Positions 8,049-15,258 are shown, counted from the first letter of the stretch. The stretch is DNA of 15,558 nucleotides from CAZYBU01 sp964645775 (GCA_964645775.1 CAZYBU010000056.1:1-15558); one strand, 5' to 3'. Program-made: numbers and translations. Notes: generated from the sequence alone by a model not told the origin.

Positions 8049-9170
8049 TCAGGCCAGGCCCTCCATTGAGTCATCATAGATCGGAGCCATCCTCTCCCAG
8101 TCGTAGTAGGCAGCGATCTCCCGAAAGGGGCGCCTGTCTGTTTCCCTGAATGACAGAAGGTGTCCACCAAGACGTTCCTCAAGCCCGTCACGGCCGCTGT
8201 AGAAATGACCTGGGAACCGATCATCGCCAACCAGCTCAGGGTAGGTCAGCCGCCTCGGCAGGATGGGGAGAGTTTCGCAGTAAAGGGCTTCCATGAGGCT
8301 GGCCCCGAAGAACTCCTGATTGCTGGTCACGGGGATGATATCCGATTTCCAGAGCCACCCGGCGTAATCACTAAAATCTTTAGCGAAACCGAAATGGACG
8401 ACGCGATCTCCCAGCCTCTCACGGGCTTCCCGGAACAGCGGCGGATACTTCTCGAAATGTTCTCCCAGGACGACCACCCGGAAATCGTGACCTTCATCAG
8501 CCAGGTCGAAGAGGACCTGGAAGAAATCGGACGGGTTCTTGTCATACTCCCACCTGTGGTTCCAGAGGATAAGGGGAGGCCCGCCGGGGTCCTCTTTTTC
8601 CACCCGGAAGGGGTCCAGTCTCCTGAGATCCAGGCCCAGGGGAAGGACCCGGCTCTTGTCCGCGATGAGGGAGGCGCTTTCCGGCTCATTATAATCGGGG
8701 AACCGGCCAAACAGGGGTTCCACGGCGCCGACAAAGGACTCCATGTGAAACCGCGAGTTAAACCAGCAGGCATCGGCCGCCAGGGCGGAGGCGATGTTTA
8801 TGAACCCGTAGTGGGTCTCTCTCCCCTTCTCCCGATCCCTGTCATTGGGGGACCAGGGATAGGTGATCTGGTTCTCATGAAAATAGAGGGCTGCCGGAAC
8901 ATCCGCGGTCAGGTCCCGGGTCAAAGCCAGAAAGGTTGTCAGGTCGAGCATGTCCGTGGCCAGTATTCGGTCGGGTTGAAGGCCTTTTTCGCGATAGATC
9001 CGGGCAAGGGTCAGGGCCCCGCCGTGCATGCGCCACTTCCAATTTTTTCCCGGAAGAGATAGAACCGTCACCTCGTGACGGCTGTGGCGCCTGTAGCCTT
9101 CGTACCACTGGCGATGGGAGCCGCCTCCGTACGGTTCCAGGAGTATTATGGACAGTTTACCACAGGCCAT
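8049..9170 (-). CDS. QTMAN/GTDC1-type glycosyltransferase (tRNA-queuosine alpha-mannosyltransferase family)
   Basis: A GT-B-type glycosyltransferase of about 373 aa, with no signal peptide or membrane segment. Seen: the N-terminal family hallmark EPYGGGSHRQW, then LPGKNWKWRMHGGAL, YFHENQITYPW, the linker RWEYDKNPSDFF, and the C-terminal nucleotide-sugar-binding region NQEFFGASLMEALYCE with an E-x7-E spacing. These match the DUF3524/QTMAN family, whose vertebrate member (GTDC1) mannosylates queuosine in tRNA-Asp. Inferred: this bacterial member glycosylates queuosine or a related tRNA base; another acceptor cannot be excluded, and no queuosine biosynthesis gene is visible here. Start: an ATG at 9191 has no ribosome site, while the ATG at 9170 has AAGGG 8 nt upstream and places the hallmark at the usual distance from the N-terminus, so 9170 is preferred. 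It is divergent from the HAD protein gene. Confidence 0.85.
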   Translation of the reverse strand: MACGKLSIILLEPYGGGSHRQWYEGYRRHSRHEVTVLSLPGKNWKWRMHGGALTLARIYREKGLQPDRILATDMLDLTTFLALTRDLTADVPAALYFHENQITYPWSPNDRDREKGRETHYGFINIASALAADACWFNSRFHMESFVGAVEPLFGRFPDYNEPESASLIADKSRVLPLGLDLRRLDPFRVEKEDPGGPPLILWNHRWEYDKNPSDFFQVLFDLADEGHDFRVVVLGEHFEKYPPLFREARERLGDRVVHFGFAKDFSDYAGWLWKSDIIPVTSNQEFFGASLMEALYCETLPILPRRLTYPELVGDDRFPGHFYSGRDGLEERLGGHLLSFRETDRRPFREIAAYYDWERMAPIYDDSMEGLA

Positions 9171-9184
9171 CCGCCATACCCTTC

Positions 9185-9213
9185 TTGACATAAATAATGG
9201 GTATACCGATAGT
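9185..9213 (+). promoter_or_regulatory. Sigma-70-type promoter of the HAD-protein gene
   Basis: Consensus TTGACA (9185-9190), a 17-nt spacer and GATAGT (9208-9213), a 4/6 match to TATAAT. It points towards the gene at 9296. The -10 box sits within the palindrome at 9198-9225, and the -35 lies over the 5' end of the divergent glycosyltransferase gene region. Confidence 0.5.
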
Positions 9214-9225
9214 TATCGGTACCCA
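9198..9225. promoter_or_regulatory. Palindromic candidate operator between divergent genes
   Basis: Perfect 8-bp arms TACCGATA (9204-9211) and TATCGGTA (9214-9221) separated by GT. Symmetry continues outwards as TGGG (9198-9201) and CCCA (9222-9225) if a 2-base TA on the left is skipped. It overlaps the spacer and -10 of the plus-strand promoter in the 125-nt divergent region, which is typical of a repressor site. No regulator gene adjoins it. Confidence 0.5.
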
Positions 9226-9295
9226 CAGGACATTTTCATTCCGGTAAAATTCCCGGTCAACGGTAGTTTATAAAAAATGAGAGGTACTATCGGCC

Positions 9296-9763
9296 ATGAA
9301 ACGAATCGACATTCCGGGCAGAAATACCCTGGAGCTGGAACACCTGGTCCTGGACTATAACGGGACCCTGGCTTTGGACGGACTTCCTCTGGAAGGCGCG
9401 CGGGAACGAATAGATACCCTCTCCAGGGACCTTTCCATCCATGTGCTCACGGCCGACACCTTCAATAGCGTCCGGCAGGCCCTGGAAGGATGGCCCGCAA
9501 CCATCCAGATCATCGGCAGTGAGGGGCAGGATCGGGCAAAGGAGTCCTTTATTCTTTCCCTTGAGGGAGCGGTCGCGGCCCTGGGTAACGGATACAACGA
9601 CCGGCTCATGCTCCAGAAGGCTGAACTGGGTATCGCCGTTGTGGGGAGCGAAGGGGCCAGCACACACTCTGCCGCCACAGCCGATCTCCTCACGCGCACA
9701 ATCCATGAGGCCCTGGATCTCCTTATTCACTCTGATCGTCTCAGGGCCACCCTGCGGAACTGA
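9296..9763 (+). CDS. Small HAD-fold protein, soluble P-type-ATPase-like (COG4087 type)
   Basis: A 155-aa cytoplasmic protein corresponding to a minimal HAD core, similar to the phosphorylation domain of P-type ATPases but with no membrane part. Seen: motif I DYNGT (Asp20 to Thr24), motif II Thr52 in VLTADT, a motif III lysine (Lys82), and the motif IV loop GNGYND (97-102), which parallels the GDGxND hinge of P-type ATPases. The second position of the DxD pair is Asn22, as in P-type ATPases and this soluble family; in phosphatases it is the acid/base Asp, so a fast phosphatase activity is doubtful. The substrate is unknown. The ATG at 9296 has AGAGGT 10 nt upstream. It converges with the MCE gene, with only 2 bp between the stops. 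Confidence 0.8.
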   Translation: MKRIDIPGRNTLELEHLVLDYNGTLALDGLPLEGARERIDTLSRDLSIHVLTADTFNSVRQALEGWPATIQIIGSEGQDRAKESFILSLEGAVAALGNGYNDRLMLQKAELGIAVVGSEGASTHSAATADLLTRTIHEALDLLIHSDRLRATLRN

Positions 9764-9765
9764 CG

Positions 9766-10494
9766 TTATTCTTTTTTCTCCGTCTCTTCTTTCTTTTCAG
9801 GAAGAGGGGTCCGGTCTCCCCTCATGATAAACCGCATCGGGTTCTTTCGGAGCTCTTCGGCGATCTGTTCCATGGTCCTTGCCGTTACCCTGAAGGACGC
9901 GAGAATGGCAATGATATCCTGCTGGGAATTCTTCAGGATACTGTTCACGCTGGAGACGCTTGTATTCAGGTTGGCCACCAGCCTGCGCAGGCCGGAGCTG
10001 CTCTCGTCTGTCACCTGGCGGAGGGCCTCAGCCGTGCCTGTAAAGGAGGCCAGCATATCGTGGACGTCATGGATGAGCCGGTCCAGGCTCACGTATTCTA
10101 TTCCCTCGAGGACATCTCCGCTTACCAGGAGGCCCTCTTTCCGTTCCGGGTTACGGAGTTCGATGACGGCTTCGCCTATGATGTTCTGGTTCTGGATGAT
10201 AGCCGTGGAATTCTCGTAGAGGTTCACGGTCTTTTTTACGCGCATAACGGCGAGAAAGTGGAGAGCCGGTTCATACACGGGCCGTATCTCCACCACCTGA
10301 CCTATCTCGTAACCCTTGATTTTCACCAGGGTCCCTTTCTTGATCGACTTGATGGAATCGATCTTGAGATAAAGATCCATGGTGGACGTGCTGATGGAGT
10401 ATCCCAGCTTCAGTATGATAAAAAGGAGAAGAACAAGGGAGGGAACCAGTATGAAAAGCCCTACCCGGATCTCATGTGCTGTAAAACGCTTCAT
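9766..10494 (-). CDS. MlaD-type MCE-domain lipid transport protein
   Basis: The membrane-anchored substrate-binding component of an MCE ABC transporter, expected in the inner membrane with its bulk in the periplasm and carrying lipids between membranes. Seen: one N-terminal membrane segment (about residues 10-32), an MCE domain (about 36-120; KGTLVKIKGYEIGQVVEI, then IIGEAVIEL), then a long helical region rich in Ser, Asn and Gln that probably multimerises, and a charged Glu/Lys tail. At about 242 aa it is the short MlaD class, with one MCE domain. Start: a GTG at 10503 has no ribosome site, whereas the ATG at 10494 has AAGGT 7 nt upstream; this site overlaps the stop of the preceding gene, implying coupling. 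It is the last gene of the permease, ATPase-like, MCE operon. Confidence 0.88.
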   Translation of the reverse strand: MKRFTAHEIRVGLFILVPSLVLLLFIILKLGYSISTSTMDLYLKIDSIKSIKKGTLVKIKGYEIGQVVEIRPVYEPALHFLAVMRVKKTVNLYENSTAIIQNQNIIGEAVIELRNPERKEGLLVSGDVLEGIEYVSLDRLIHDVHDMLASFTGTAEALRQVTDESSSGLRRLVANLNTSVSSVNSILKNSQQDIIAILASFRVTARTMEQIAEELRKNPMRFIMRGDRTPLPEKKEETEKKE

Positions 10495-10504
10495 CGAATG
10501 CACC

Positions 10505-11266
10505 TTAGAGGATAATCATGGGACCGGATTCGGAACCACTCAGGTATTGAACCACGTAGGGATTCTCGCTGGAAAGAAATTCTTCCCTTGTGCCACGGAA
10601 CACGATCCTGCCATTGAAAAACATAATGAAGATATCGGCGAATTCAAGTAGTTTTTCTGGCTCAAAGGTGACGAAGAAAGTGGAGCGGTCAGGTTTTCGG
10701 CACCGTTTTCCCATGTGACGCAGAAAGGAGTGAATATTGACCGGGGACTGAGACTCAAAGGCGTGCTCAACGAGGAAAAGAAAGGGATCCATGGCCAAGG
10801 CCCGGGCGTAGGCTGTGCGAAGAATCTCTGAGTTGTTGAGAGAAACGGGCCGGAGCTTGCGGCAATGATCGAGATTCAGCTCATCTATAAGCTGGTGCAC
10901 TCTCCTGAGTATTTCGGCCTTGGTAAGCCGCGAGTGGTAATCCAGGGGAAGGGCAATATTCTCCTGGACGCTCATGTTACTCAGAAGACCGTAGTCCCCA
11001 TGGAGATAGCCCATATTCTTCTTATGGTTCAGCATCTCGAGATAGCCGAGGTCACGGACAGGGCCGCCCATGTAGAGAATAGTTCCACTGTAATCGGACC
11101 TCAGGCCCAGTATCAGTTCAAAGAGAATTTCGATACCCGATTCTTCGGGACCGAAGAAGCAGACGTTGCTTCCCAGAGGCACATGGAAGCTAATACCGTA
11201 CAGGCTCCCCCGGGTCGATTCGCTTCTGACCCCTTCAAATCGTATTATGTCTTTGTCCGGTATCAT
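10505..11266 (-). CDS. Degenerate ABC ATPase-like subunit (MlaF-type pseudo-ATPase) of the MCE operon
   Basis: A 253-aa protein aligning over its full length with ABC ATPases of the MlaF type, but lacking the catalytic residues. Seen: the Walker A position reads GPEESGIE (39-46), with Ile45 for the essential Lys and Glu46 for Ser/Thr; the Q-loop glutamine position is Gly90; the signature reads LNNSE (143-147) in place of LSGGQ; Walker B reads FLFLVEHA, with Val166 for Asp although Glu167 is kept; the switch histidine position is Phe201 in VTFEP. The frame is open throughout, the fold-forming segments (ARALAMDP, VQENIALPL) remain, and it sits 1 bp from the permease and is overlapped by the ribosome site of the MCE gene. 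It is therefore a maintained gene, not an obvious pseudogene. Inferred: it cannot hydrolyse ATP in the usual way and may be structural or regulatory, or pair with an active ATPase encoded elsewhere. Confidence 0.85.
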   Translation of the reverse strand: MIPDKDIIRFEGVRSESTRGSLYGISFHVPLGSNVCFFGPEESGIEILFELILGLRSDYSGTILYMGGPVRDLGYLEMLNHKKNMGYLHGDYGLLSNMSVQENIALPLDYHSRLTKAEILRRVHQLIDELNLDHCRKLRPVSLNNSEILRTAYARALAMDPFLFLVEHAFESQSPVNIHSFLRHMGKRCRKPDRSTFFVTFEPEKLLEFADIFIMFFNGRIVFRGTREEFLSSENPYVVQYLSGSESGPMIIL

Positions 11267-11267
11267 C

Positions 11268-12062
11268 TTAAAAATAGAAAAAGACCGATATTATCACGCT
11301 GGTCACGAAGGTTATGATCAGTGTCCTGCTCACGGCTTTGGACACGAATATGGGAACCTCGAATTTCGAGGATGGCTTGAACCCGTAATAACAACTGATA
11401 AGAGGAATGAGCAGACCGCTGACAATGCTCTTCACGACGGCCGATAGTATATCCCTCATGGTAAAGGAATCGAGCAAAATCCTGCCAAAGACATCCACAG
11501 GTATATTCACGGTTGTCTGGGAGATGATGTATCCTCCAATAAAGGCGACCACGTTGAATATGATGATAAGGGAAAAGATGGAAAGGATGGAAGCCACGAT
11601 CCTGGGAAAGACGATATAAAGCCGTGTATCGATTCCCATGATCTCCAGGGAGACTAATTCCCGGTTCTGCTTCTGGGTGGCTATCTCCGACGCCATGGCC
11701 GACCCGGAGCGGCCGATAACGATAAAGGCGGTGATAAGGGGTCCGAGCTCCCGGGCCACGATTACGACGAGAATGTCACCTATGAAATTCTCGACACCGA
11801 ACTCGGGCAGCCGGGTCATCGCCTGTATCAGGACCGTGGCCCCCAGGAGAAGAGCCACAACAATGACAAAGGGAAGGGCGTTGATCCCGGTAAAGCGGGT
11901 CTGGTTAATAACGATACTGTAGATCGACCGAAAACGGAGATAGCGCAGGGACTGGAAAGAGAGAATGATTTCCCAGATAAAGCGGGAAAAATCCGTTACG
12001 CCCTTCCAGCCCGCCAGGGCCCTCCTACCGATATTTCCAGAGAGATCATAGATGAGATGCAT
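11268..12062 (-). CDS. MlaE-type permease of an MCE lipid ABC transporter
   Basis: A 264-aa inner-membrane permease of the MlaE family. Seen: an amphipathic N-terminal stretch, then about five membrane segments (about residues 62-82, 95-117, 150-182, 205-225, 240-262), with the family hallmark ARELGPLIT (103-111) followed by GRSGSAMASEIATQKQNREL (117-136) and LEIMGID (139-145), the cytoplasmic coupling region that contacts the ATPase. The length is usual for the family and no key segment is missing, in contrast to the adjacent ATPase-like subunit. It is the first gene of the operon; the next starts 1 nt after its stop, so translation is probably coupled. The ribosome site before its ATG is weak. 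Known: with MlaF and MlaD homologues this permease moves phospholipids between inner and outer membrane. Direction and substrate are not predictable here. Confidence 0.92.
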   Translation of the reverse strand: MHLIYDLSGNIGRRALAGWKGVTDFSRFIWEIILSFQSLRYLRFRSIYSIVINQTRFTGINALPFVIVVALLLGATVLIQAMTRLPEFGVENFIGDILVVIVARELGPLITAFIVIGRSGSAMASEIATQKQNRELVSLEIMGIDTRLYIVFPRIVASILSIFSLIIIFNVVAFIGGYIISQTTVNIPVDVFGRILLDSFTMRDILSAVVKSIVSGLLIPLISCYYGFKPSSKFEVPIFVSKAVSRTLIITFVTSVIISVFFYF

Positions 12063-12217
12063 AGAGAAATCCAGAAGCCGGGCTCTAACGCACTCCCCGG
12101 GCTTCTCCCTTACCTGACTTTCCCCTTTCTGGAAGGTAAGTAAATGAAAATCAATTCATTTTTTAATTGTCACCCCGGAAGCCGATACTATGGATGTCGG
12201 GAGGACACTTATAAACC

Positions 12218-13657
12218 ATGAAGAAACGCCTGATTTTTTCCATACTATCCGTCATTCTCGTGGTCCTGGCCACCGTGGCCTGGACGTACCGGGACCCCCT
12301 TATCGTGAAAAGGGACCATATCCTCGGCCAGTACCGGGAATACAGGGGAACAATGACCATCAGGACCGGAACCCTGGTGGACCATAGCCAGACACATAAC
12401 TGGGTGAACAGATACCAGGATATTCCGGAGAACTTCGAATATATCGCGCCCTTTCTCTTTTTCCGCGCGCCGGGCAAGGTCCGTGTGGAAGAACTGGCCC
12501 ATTACGCCATCCGCTTCACCCCGGAACACTCGGTTAAGGCCTTTCGGAAAAAACTCATGGCCGCCAACAACCTTGAAGAAACGACCATACCGGCGGACAC
12601 GAACCTGGTCATTCCGGGAAGCCTGCCTCCCCTTGAGGCAAGAAAAGCAGCCCTGGAAGAGAGGAAGGTGCCTTTCATACGGGGAATCTACATAACGGGC
12701 CACAGGGCCGGAAGCGAGTCCTTCCGAAAAATGCTCCCACGGCTTAAGGAGGTCGGCATAAACGCCGTTGTCTTCGACGCAAAGGACATCCCCGGCATCC
12801 TCAGCTACTACAGCGCCACACCTACGGCCCGCAAGTACAACACCCACGCTCGAAGGAGCATCGATAACATCCACCAGCTCATCCGGGAGATGAAAAAGGA
12901 AGGGATCTATTCCATCGTACGGATCGCCGTCTTTCGGGACCACCTCCTGGCCCGAAGCAATCCTGAGCTGGCCATCACCTCCCGCTCAACGGGAAGGCTG
13001 TTTAACGCCGCGGGCGAGATCTGGTGCGACCCGACAAACAGAGAGGTGCAGGACTATAACATAGGCCTGGCAAAGGAACTGGCGAAAGCCGGGGCCGACG
13101 AGATACAGTTCGACTATATCCGCTTTCCCACGGGCGGCAACCTGGCGGACGCGGTCTACGATTACGACTTCGGCAAGAAAAGCCGCCAGGATACCATCGC
13201 TCACTTCCTGTCCCGGGCCAGGAAAGCGGTCCGGAAAGAGGACGCCTTTCTCTCCATAGACATATTCGGGATCGTGGCCTGGGGCAAAGAGATCGACATG
13301 TGGAAGACGGGCCAGCAGATCGAGAAACTGGCGAGCAACTGCGACGTCATCTCTCCCATGCTCTACCCTTCCCATTTTAACGATAACTTCGAGGGTCATC
13401 CCAGGCCGGGCGACGCTCCCTACTACTTCATCAAGAGGGGCACGAAACTTGTCCGCTCCCGGGCGGGCGAGAGTTCGCTTATACGGCCCTGGCTCCAGGC
13501 CTTCGGATGGAGGGTCTCCCGGTACGACGAGGATTATATCCGGAAGCAAATTAAGGCCTGCCGCGATTCCGGGGCCCACGGCTACCTCTTCTGGAACGCG
13601 AAGAATGATTACAGGGTTGTGTTCCGGGCGATGAGAGAGTTGGCAGGAGAGGAGTAG
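12218..13657 (+). CDS. Membrane-anchored DUF4015 putative glycoside hydrolase
   Basis: A 479-aa protein with an N-terminal membrane anchor or uncleaved signal (residues 5-23), so the rest is probably outside the cytoplasmic membrane. Residues about 90-135 look like a worn LysM-type module (FRKKLMAANNLEE, then PADTNLVIPG), which in other proteins binds peptidoglycan. Residues about 153-470 form the DUF4015 TIM-barrel-like domain, with RGIYIT (155-160), FDAKD (186-190), QFDYIRFP (297-304), SIDIFG (346-351), SPMLYPSH (379-386), PWLQAFGW and GYLFWNAKNDY. The acidic residues on these strand ends (Asp187, Asp190, Asp299, Asp348) are candidates for catalysis. Known: DUF4015 is grouped with glycoside hydrolases by fold; the substrate is unproven. 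The GGAGG before the ATG is 13 nt away, longer than ideal. It is divergent from the MCE operon. Inferred role: cell envelope polysaccharide processing. Confidence 0.85.
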   Translation: MKKRLIFSILSVILVVLATVAWTYRDPLIVKRDHILGQYREYRGTMTIRTGTLVDHSQTHNWVNRYQDIPENFEYIAPFLFFRAPGKVRVEELAHYAIRFTPEHSVKAFRKKLMAANNLEETTIPADTNLVIPGSLPPLEARKAALEERKVPFIRGIYITGHRAGSESFRKMLPRLKEVGINAVVFDAKDIPGILSYYSATPTARKYNTHARRSIDNIHQLIREMKKEGIYSIVRIAVFRDHLLARSNPELAITSRSTGRLFNAAGEIWCDPTNREVQDYNIGLAKELAKAGADEIQFDYIRFPTGGNLADAVYDYDFGKKSRQDTIAHFLSRARKAVRKEDAFLSIDIFGIVAWGKEIDMWKTGQQIEKLASNCDVISPMLYPSHFNDNFEGHPRPGDAPYYFIKRGTKLVRSRAGESSLIRPWLQAFGWRVSRYDEDYIRKQIKACRDSGAHGYLFWNAKNDYRVVFRAMRELAGEE

Positions 13658-13683
13658 GCATTAATTTTCAGGGATCAGGTATT

Positions 13684-13698
13684 ACCGACTTTGTCGGT
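13684..13698 (+). terminator. Short hairpin after the DUF4015 gene
   Basis: Perfect 6-bp arms ACCGAC and GTCGGT with a TTT loop, 26 nt after the stop at 13657. It has the position of a terminator, but no uridine tract follows, so the call is weak. Confidence 0.3.
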
Positions 13699-13843
13699 TG
13701 GTGAGGCTGAAATGACATTAAATCAGCCAGGTATGATCCATTGAATGAATTTTAGATTCAAGTATTACGTGTAACATTCCCGGCATAAGCGCGGCTTGCG
13801 CAGAAAGAGGAAGAGTGGAGAACTTTTTATTGTCCAAATGTAC

Positions 13844-13944
13844 GCGAGCCGGGACAGAGGGGGTTTTTATGAAGAAGTTTTTATCTTTTGTAGGAATATT
13901 ATTGTTTTCAACTGGTCTTTATCCAGAGCAGAATCCTAGAATAA
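13844..13944 (+). repeat. 101-bp direct repeat, copy 1 (leader module)
   Basis: Runs from GCGAGCCGGGAC through an AGAGGGGG ribosome site and the first 25 codons of a small reading frame. It matches 15259-15359 at 97 of 101 bases. Three of the four differences are synonymous third-position changes in that frame and the fourth is a Thr/Ser change. Sequence outside the two boundaries is largely unrelated. Confidence 0.9.
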
Positions 13945-13964
13945 AGAATAATATAAGAATATAA
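13869..13964 (+). CDS. Small signal-peptide-like reading frame, copy 1 (31 aa)
   Basis: ATG to TAA, 31 codons, starting MKKFLSFVGILLFSTGLYPE. The N-terminus has two lysines followed by a hydrophobic core and a small-residue region, as in a Sec signal peptide, but no mature domain follows. The ribosome site AGAGGGGG sits 5 nt before the ATG and is among the strongest in the window. The frame ends 20 nt before the 166-aa membrane-protein gene, so it could be a leader peptide for that operon, the surviving head of a lost exported protein, or a small exported peptide. The copy at 15284 conserves the protein better than the DNA at third positions, hinting that translation has mattered. No family recognised. 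Confidence 0.5.
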   Translation: MKKFLSFVGILLFSTGLYPEQNPRIKNNIRI

Positions 13965-13984
13965 CTTTTTAGGACTTTTGAGCT

Positions 13985-14485
13985 ATGAAACAGTTTAAAC
14001 ACATTAAGATTCCCTCAGGTATCGAAAAGTATTATAAAATTAGCCAGAAAAATGGACAAATAAGGATTAAGCGCAAAACATTTGCTTCTAAGTTTGGGCC
14101 ACTTGCGTTTCTGGCAATTATTCTAATTTATGCAGGCGCAACAGCCTATAACGGCGAATTTACAGAGGGCGATGGTATATTTCTGGCTGCACTGGCGATT
14201 GGGTTGCTGTTGTATTTTTATTTTGACAGAGCTTTGATTTTTAATTTAAAAACCCGAAGAATAAACCGTAAAGGGGGAGTCCGATTTGAAGATATCGATT
14301 CTTTTGTCAAAAGCGGATCGGTTATGAAAGATCCATTCACAGGCCAGAATAAATCCGACTACTCCATTCGTGCAGAATTGAAAAACAGCGATAAAACGGT
14401 AAATCTAATGGGGGTGAATGAAAAATCAATCCATAGTCCGCTGATAGAATTTTTTAACCGCATTATAAAGACAAAAACTTATTAA
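13985..14485 (+). CDS. Hypothetical two-helix membrane protein
   Basis: A 166-aa protein that I do not recognise. Seen: a basic N-terminal part (residues 1-35), two membrane segments (about 37-56 and 63-85), then a polar part of about 80 residues with short alternating strands (ALIFNLKTRRINRKGG, then YSIRAELKNSDKTVNLMG) and a final helix (SPLIEFFNRIIK). The order of two helices then a small beta-rich domain is reminiscent of bacterial membrane proteins with PH-like domains, but this is only a resemblance. The gene is AT-rich, with codons such as AAA, ATT and TTT favoured, unlike genes upstream. A possible AGGAC ribosome site lies about 10 nt before the ATG. It is 16 nt ahead of the 158-aa gene, suggesting a two-gene unit. 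Confidence 0.7.
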   Translation: MKQFKHIKIPSGIEKYYKISQKNGQIRIKRKTFASKFGPLAFLAIILIYAGATAYNGEFTEGDGIFLAALAIGLLLYFYFDRALIFNLKTRRINRKGGVRFEDIDSFVKSGSVMKDPFTGQNKSDYSIRAELKNSDKTVNLMGVNEKSIHSPLIEFFNRIIKTKTY

Positions 14486-14501
14486 AATAAGAGGAAAAAT
14501 T

Positions 14502-14978
14502 TTGTTTAAAAGATTTTTTGAAAGACCGGGATTAGCAATAATGTCGATAATACTTATTGCTGTAATAGTTTTTGGAGTTAAATATGCCTATGATCGTTTC
14601 GAAGGGCACTTATTCTCTGATGTTATTGTGGCAAAAGGAAAAGTGATAGAAGCATACAAAAGAATTACTTATGATATTGGTGCGAAAGACCGCACAGGTC
14701 TGGACGATTACAGGGTAAAAATAGTATTGGAAGATGGAAAAACAACAGTAATTTCAAGGAACGAACCAAGTCATTACAACTATGTGAAAGAAGGAGATAC
14801 TTATTTTGTCTCATACTACAAATATGATAATAACATATTGGATATCAGCAAAAAACAAGAGGAATTAAGAACAAAAACATTTCCGGTGAATGCACTCATC
14901 CCATTAATTCTTATAGCATGCAGTTTTATATATTTTGTATATTCTCTTTTAAACGCATTGAAAGCAAAGAAAATTTAA
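14502..14978 (+). CDS. Hypothetical membrane protein with N- and C-terminal helices
   Basis: A 158-aa protein, not recognised. The start is TTG at 14502, supported by GAGGA 6 nt upstream and by the lack of an ATG before the first membrane helix. Seen: a basic start MFKRFFERPG, a membrane segment (about residues 11-31), a region of about 95 residues that is probably extracytoplasmic and beta-rich (VIVAKGKVIEAYKRITYDIG, later EGDTYFVSYYKYDNN), and a second membrane segment (about 128-150) ending in a basic tail. This helix, beta domain, helix layout recalls DUF3592-type proteins, without decisive motifs. The gene is AT-rich like its partner upstream, with which it is probably co-transcribed. 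Confidence 0.65.
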   Translation: MFKRFFERPGLAIMSIILIAVIVFGVKYAYDRFEGHLFSDVIVAKGKVIEAYKRITYDIGAKDRTGLDDYRVKIVLEDGKTTVISRNEPSHYNYVKEGDTYFVSYYKYDNNILDISKKQEELRTKTFPVNALIPLILIACSFIYFVYSLLNALKAKKI

Positions 14979-15258
14979 GCCCGGCCATCCAGGTAAGGCA
15001 GATTTTTTAGACGAATAAGCGGATTGCAGCAACAGCGGGACTGAATTCCGGATTTTTTTGGAGATGAATGGGAAGTAATTTCCTATATCAATAAAATACC
15101 GTGTTTAGTAACAATTGACCATTTTCTGTCATTTTTCGCAGATGCTTTGCAAGTAGTCTGATTCTTGACGCAGAAAAGTTTTCAAGAACGCGGCTAAACT
15201 CGTAAAAAAAAAATTTTAAGAACAAACTGTTAAAAAGGACTTTTCAGTATGAATCCCG
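14979..15258. other. AT-rich non-coding stretch between the membrane-protein gene and repeat copy 2
   Basis: No convincing reading frame on either strand. It holds a weak terminator-like hairpin (15036-15059), homopolymer A and T runs near 15205, and short scraps that resemble the region ahead of repeat copy 1 (ACGCAGAAAA, ACGCGGCTA) in a different order. Confidence 0.5.
15036..15059 (+). terminator. Weak intrinsic terminator after the membrane-protein pair
   Basis: A 5-bp stem CGGGA/TTCCG (one G-U pair) with a CTGAA loop, followed by GATTTTTTT. It lies 58 nt after the stop of the 158-aa gene. The stem is short, but the T-run and position fit. Confidence 0.4.

Noticed and set aside
8160..9062. 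A 300-codon open frame on the plus strand antisense to the glycosyltransferase
   Set aside because: The minus-strand protein has clear family motifs across the same span, and the plus-strand translation shows none.
12073..12106. Near-palindrome AGAAGCCGGG / CCCGGGCTTCT just upstream of the permease start
   Set aside because: There is a one-base bulge and no T-run. It could be a leader hairpin or chance, and nothing links it to a regulator.
12122..12170. CTTACCT/AGGTAAG and AAATGAA/TTCATTT hairpins in the divergent region before the DUF4015 gene
   Set aside because: Short, weak stems in a divergent intergenic region where no transcript should terminate; no clear promoter match could be assigned either.
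12245..13579. Two long minus-strand frames antisense to the DUF4015 gene
   Set aside because: The plus-strand protein is full-length and recognisable; the antisense translations have no motifs or ribosome sites.
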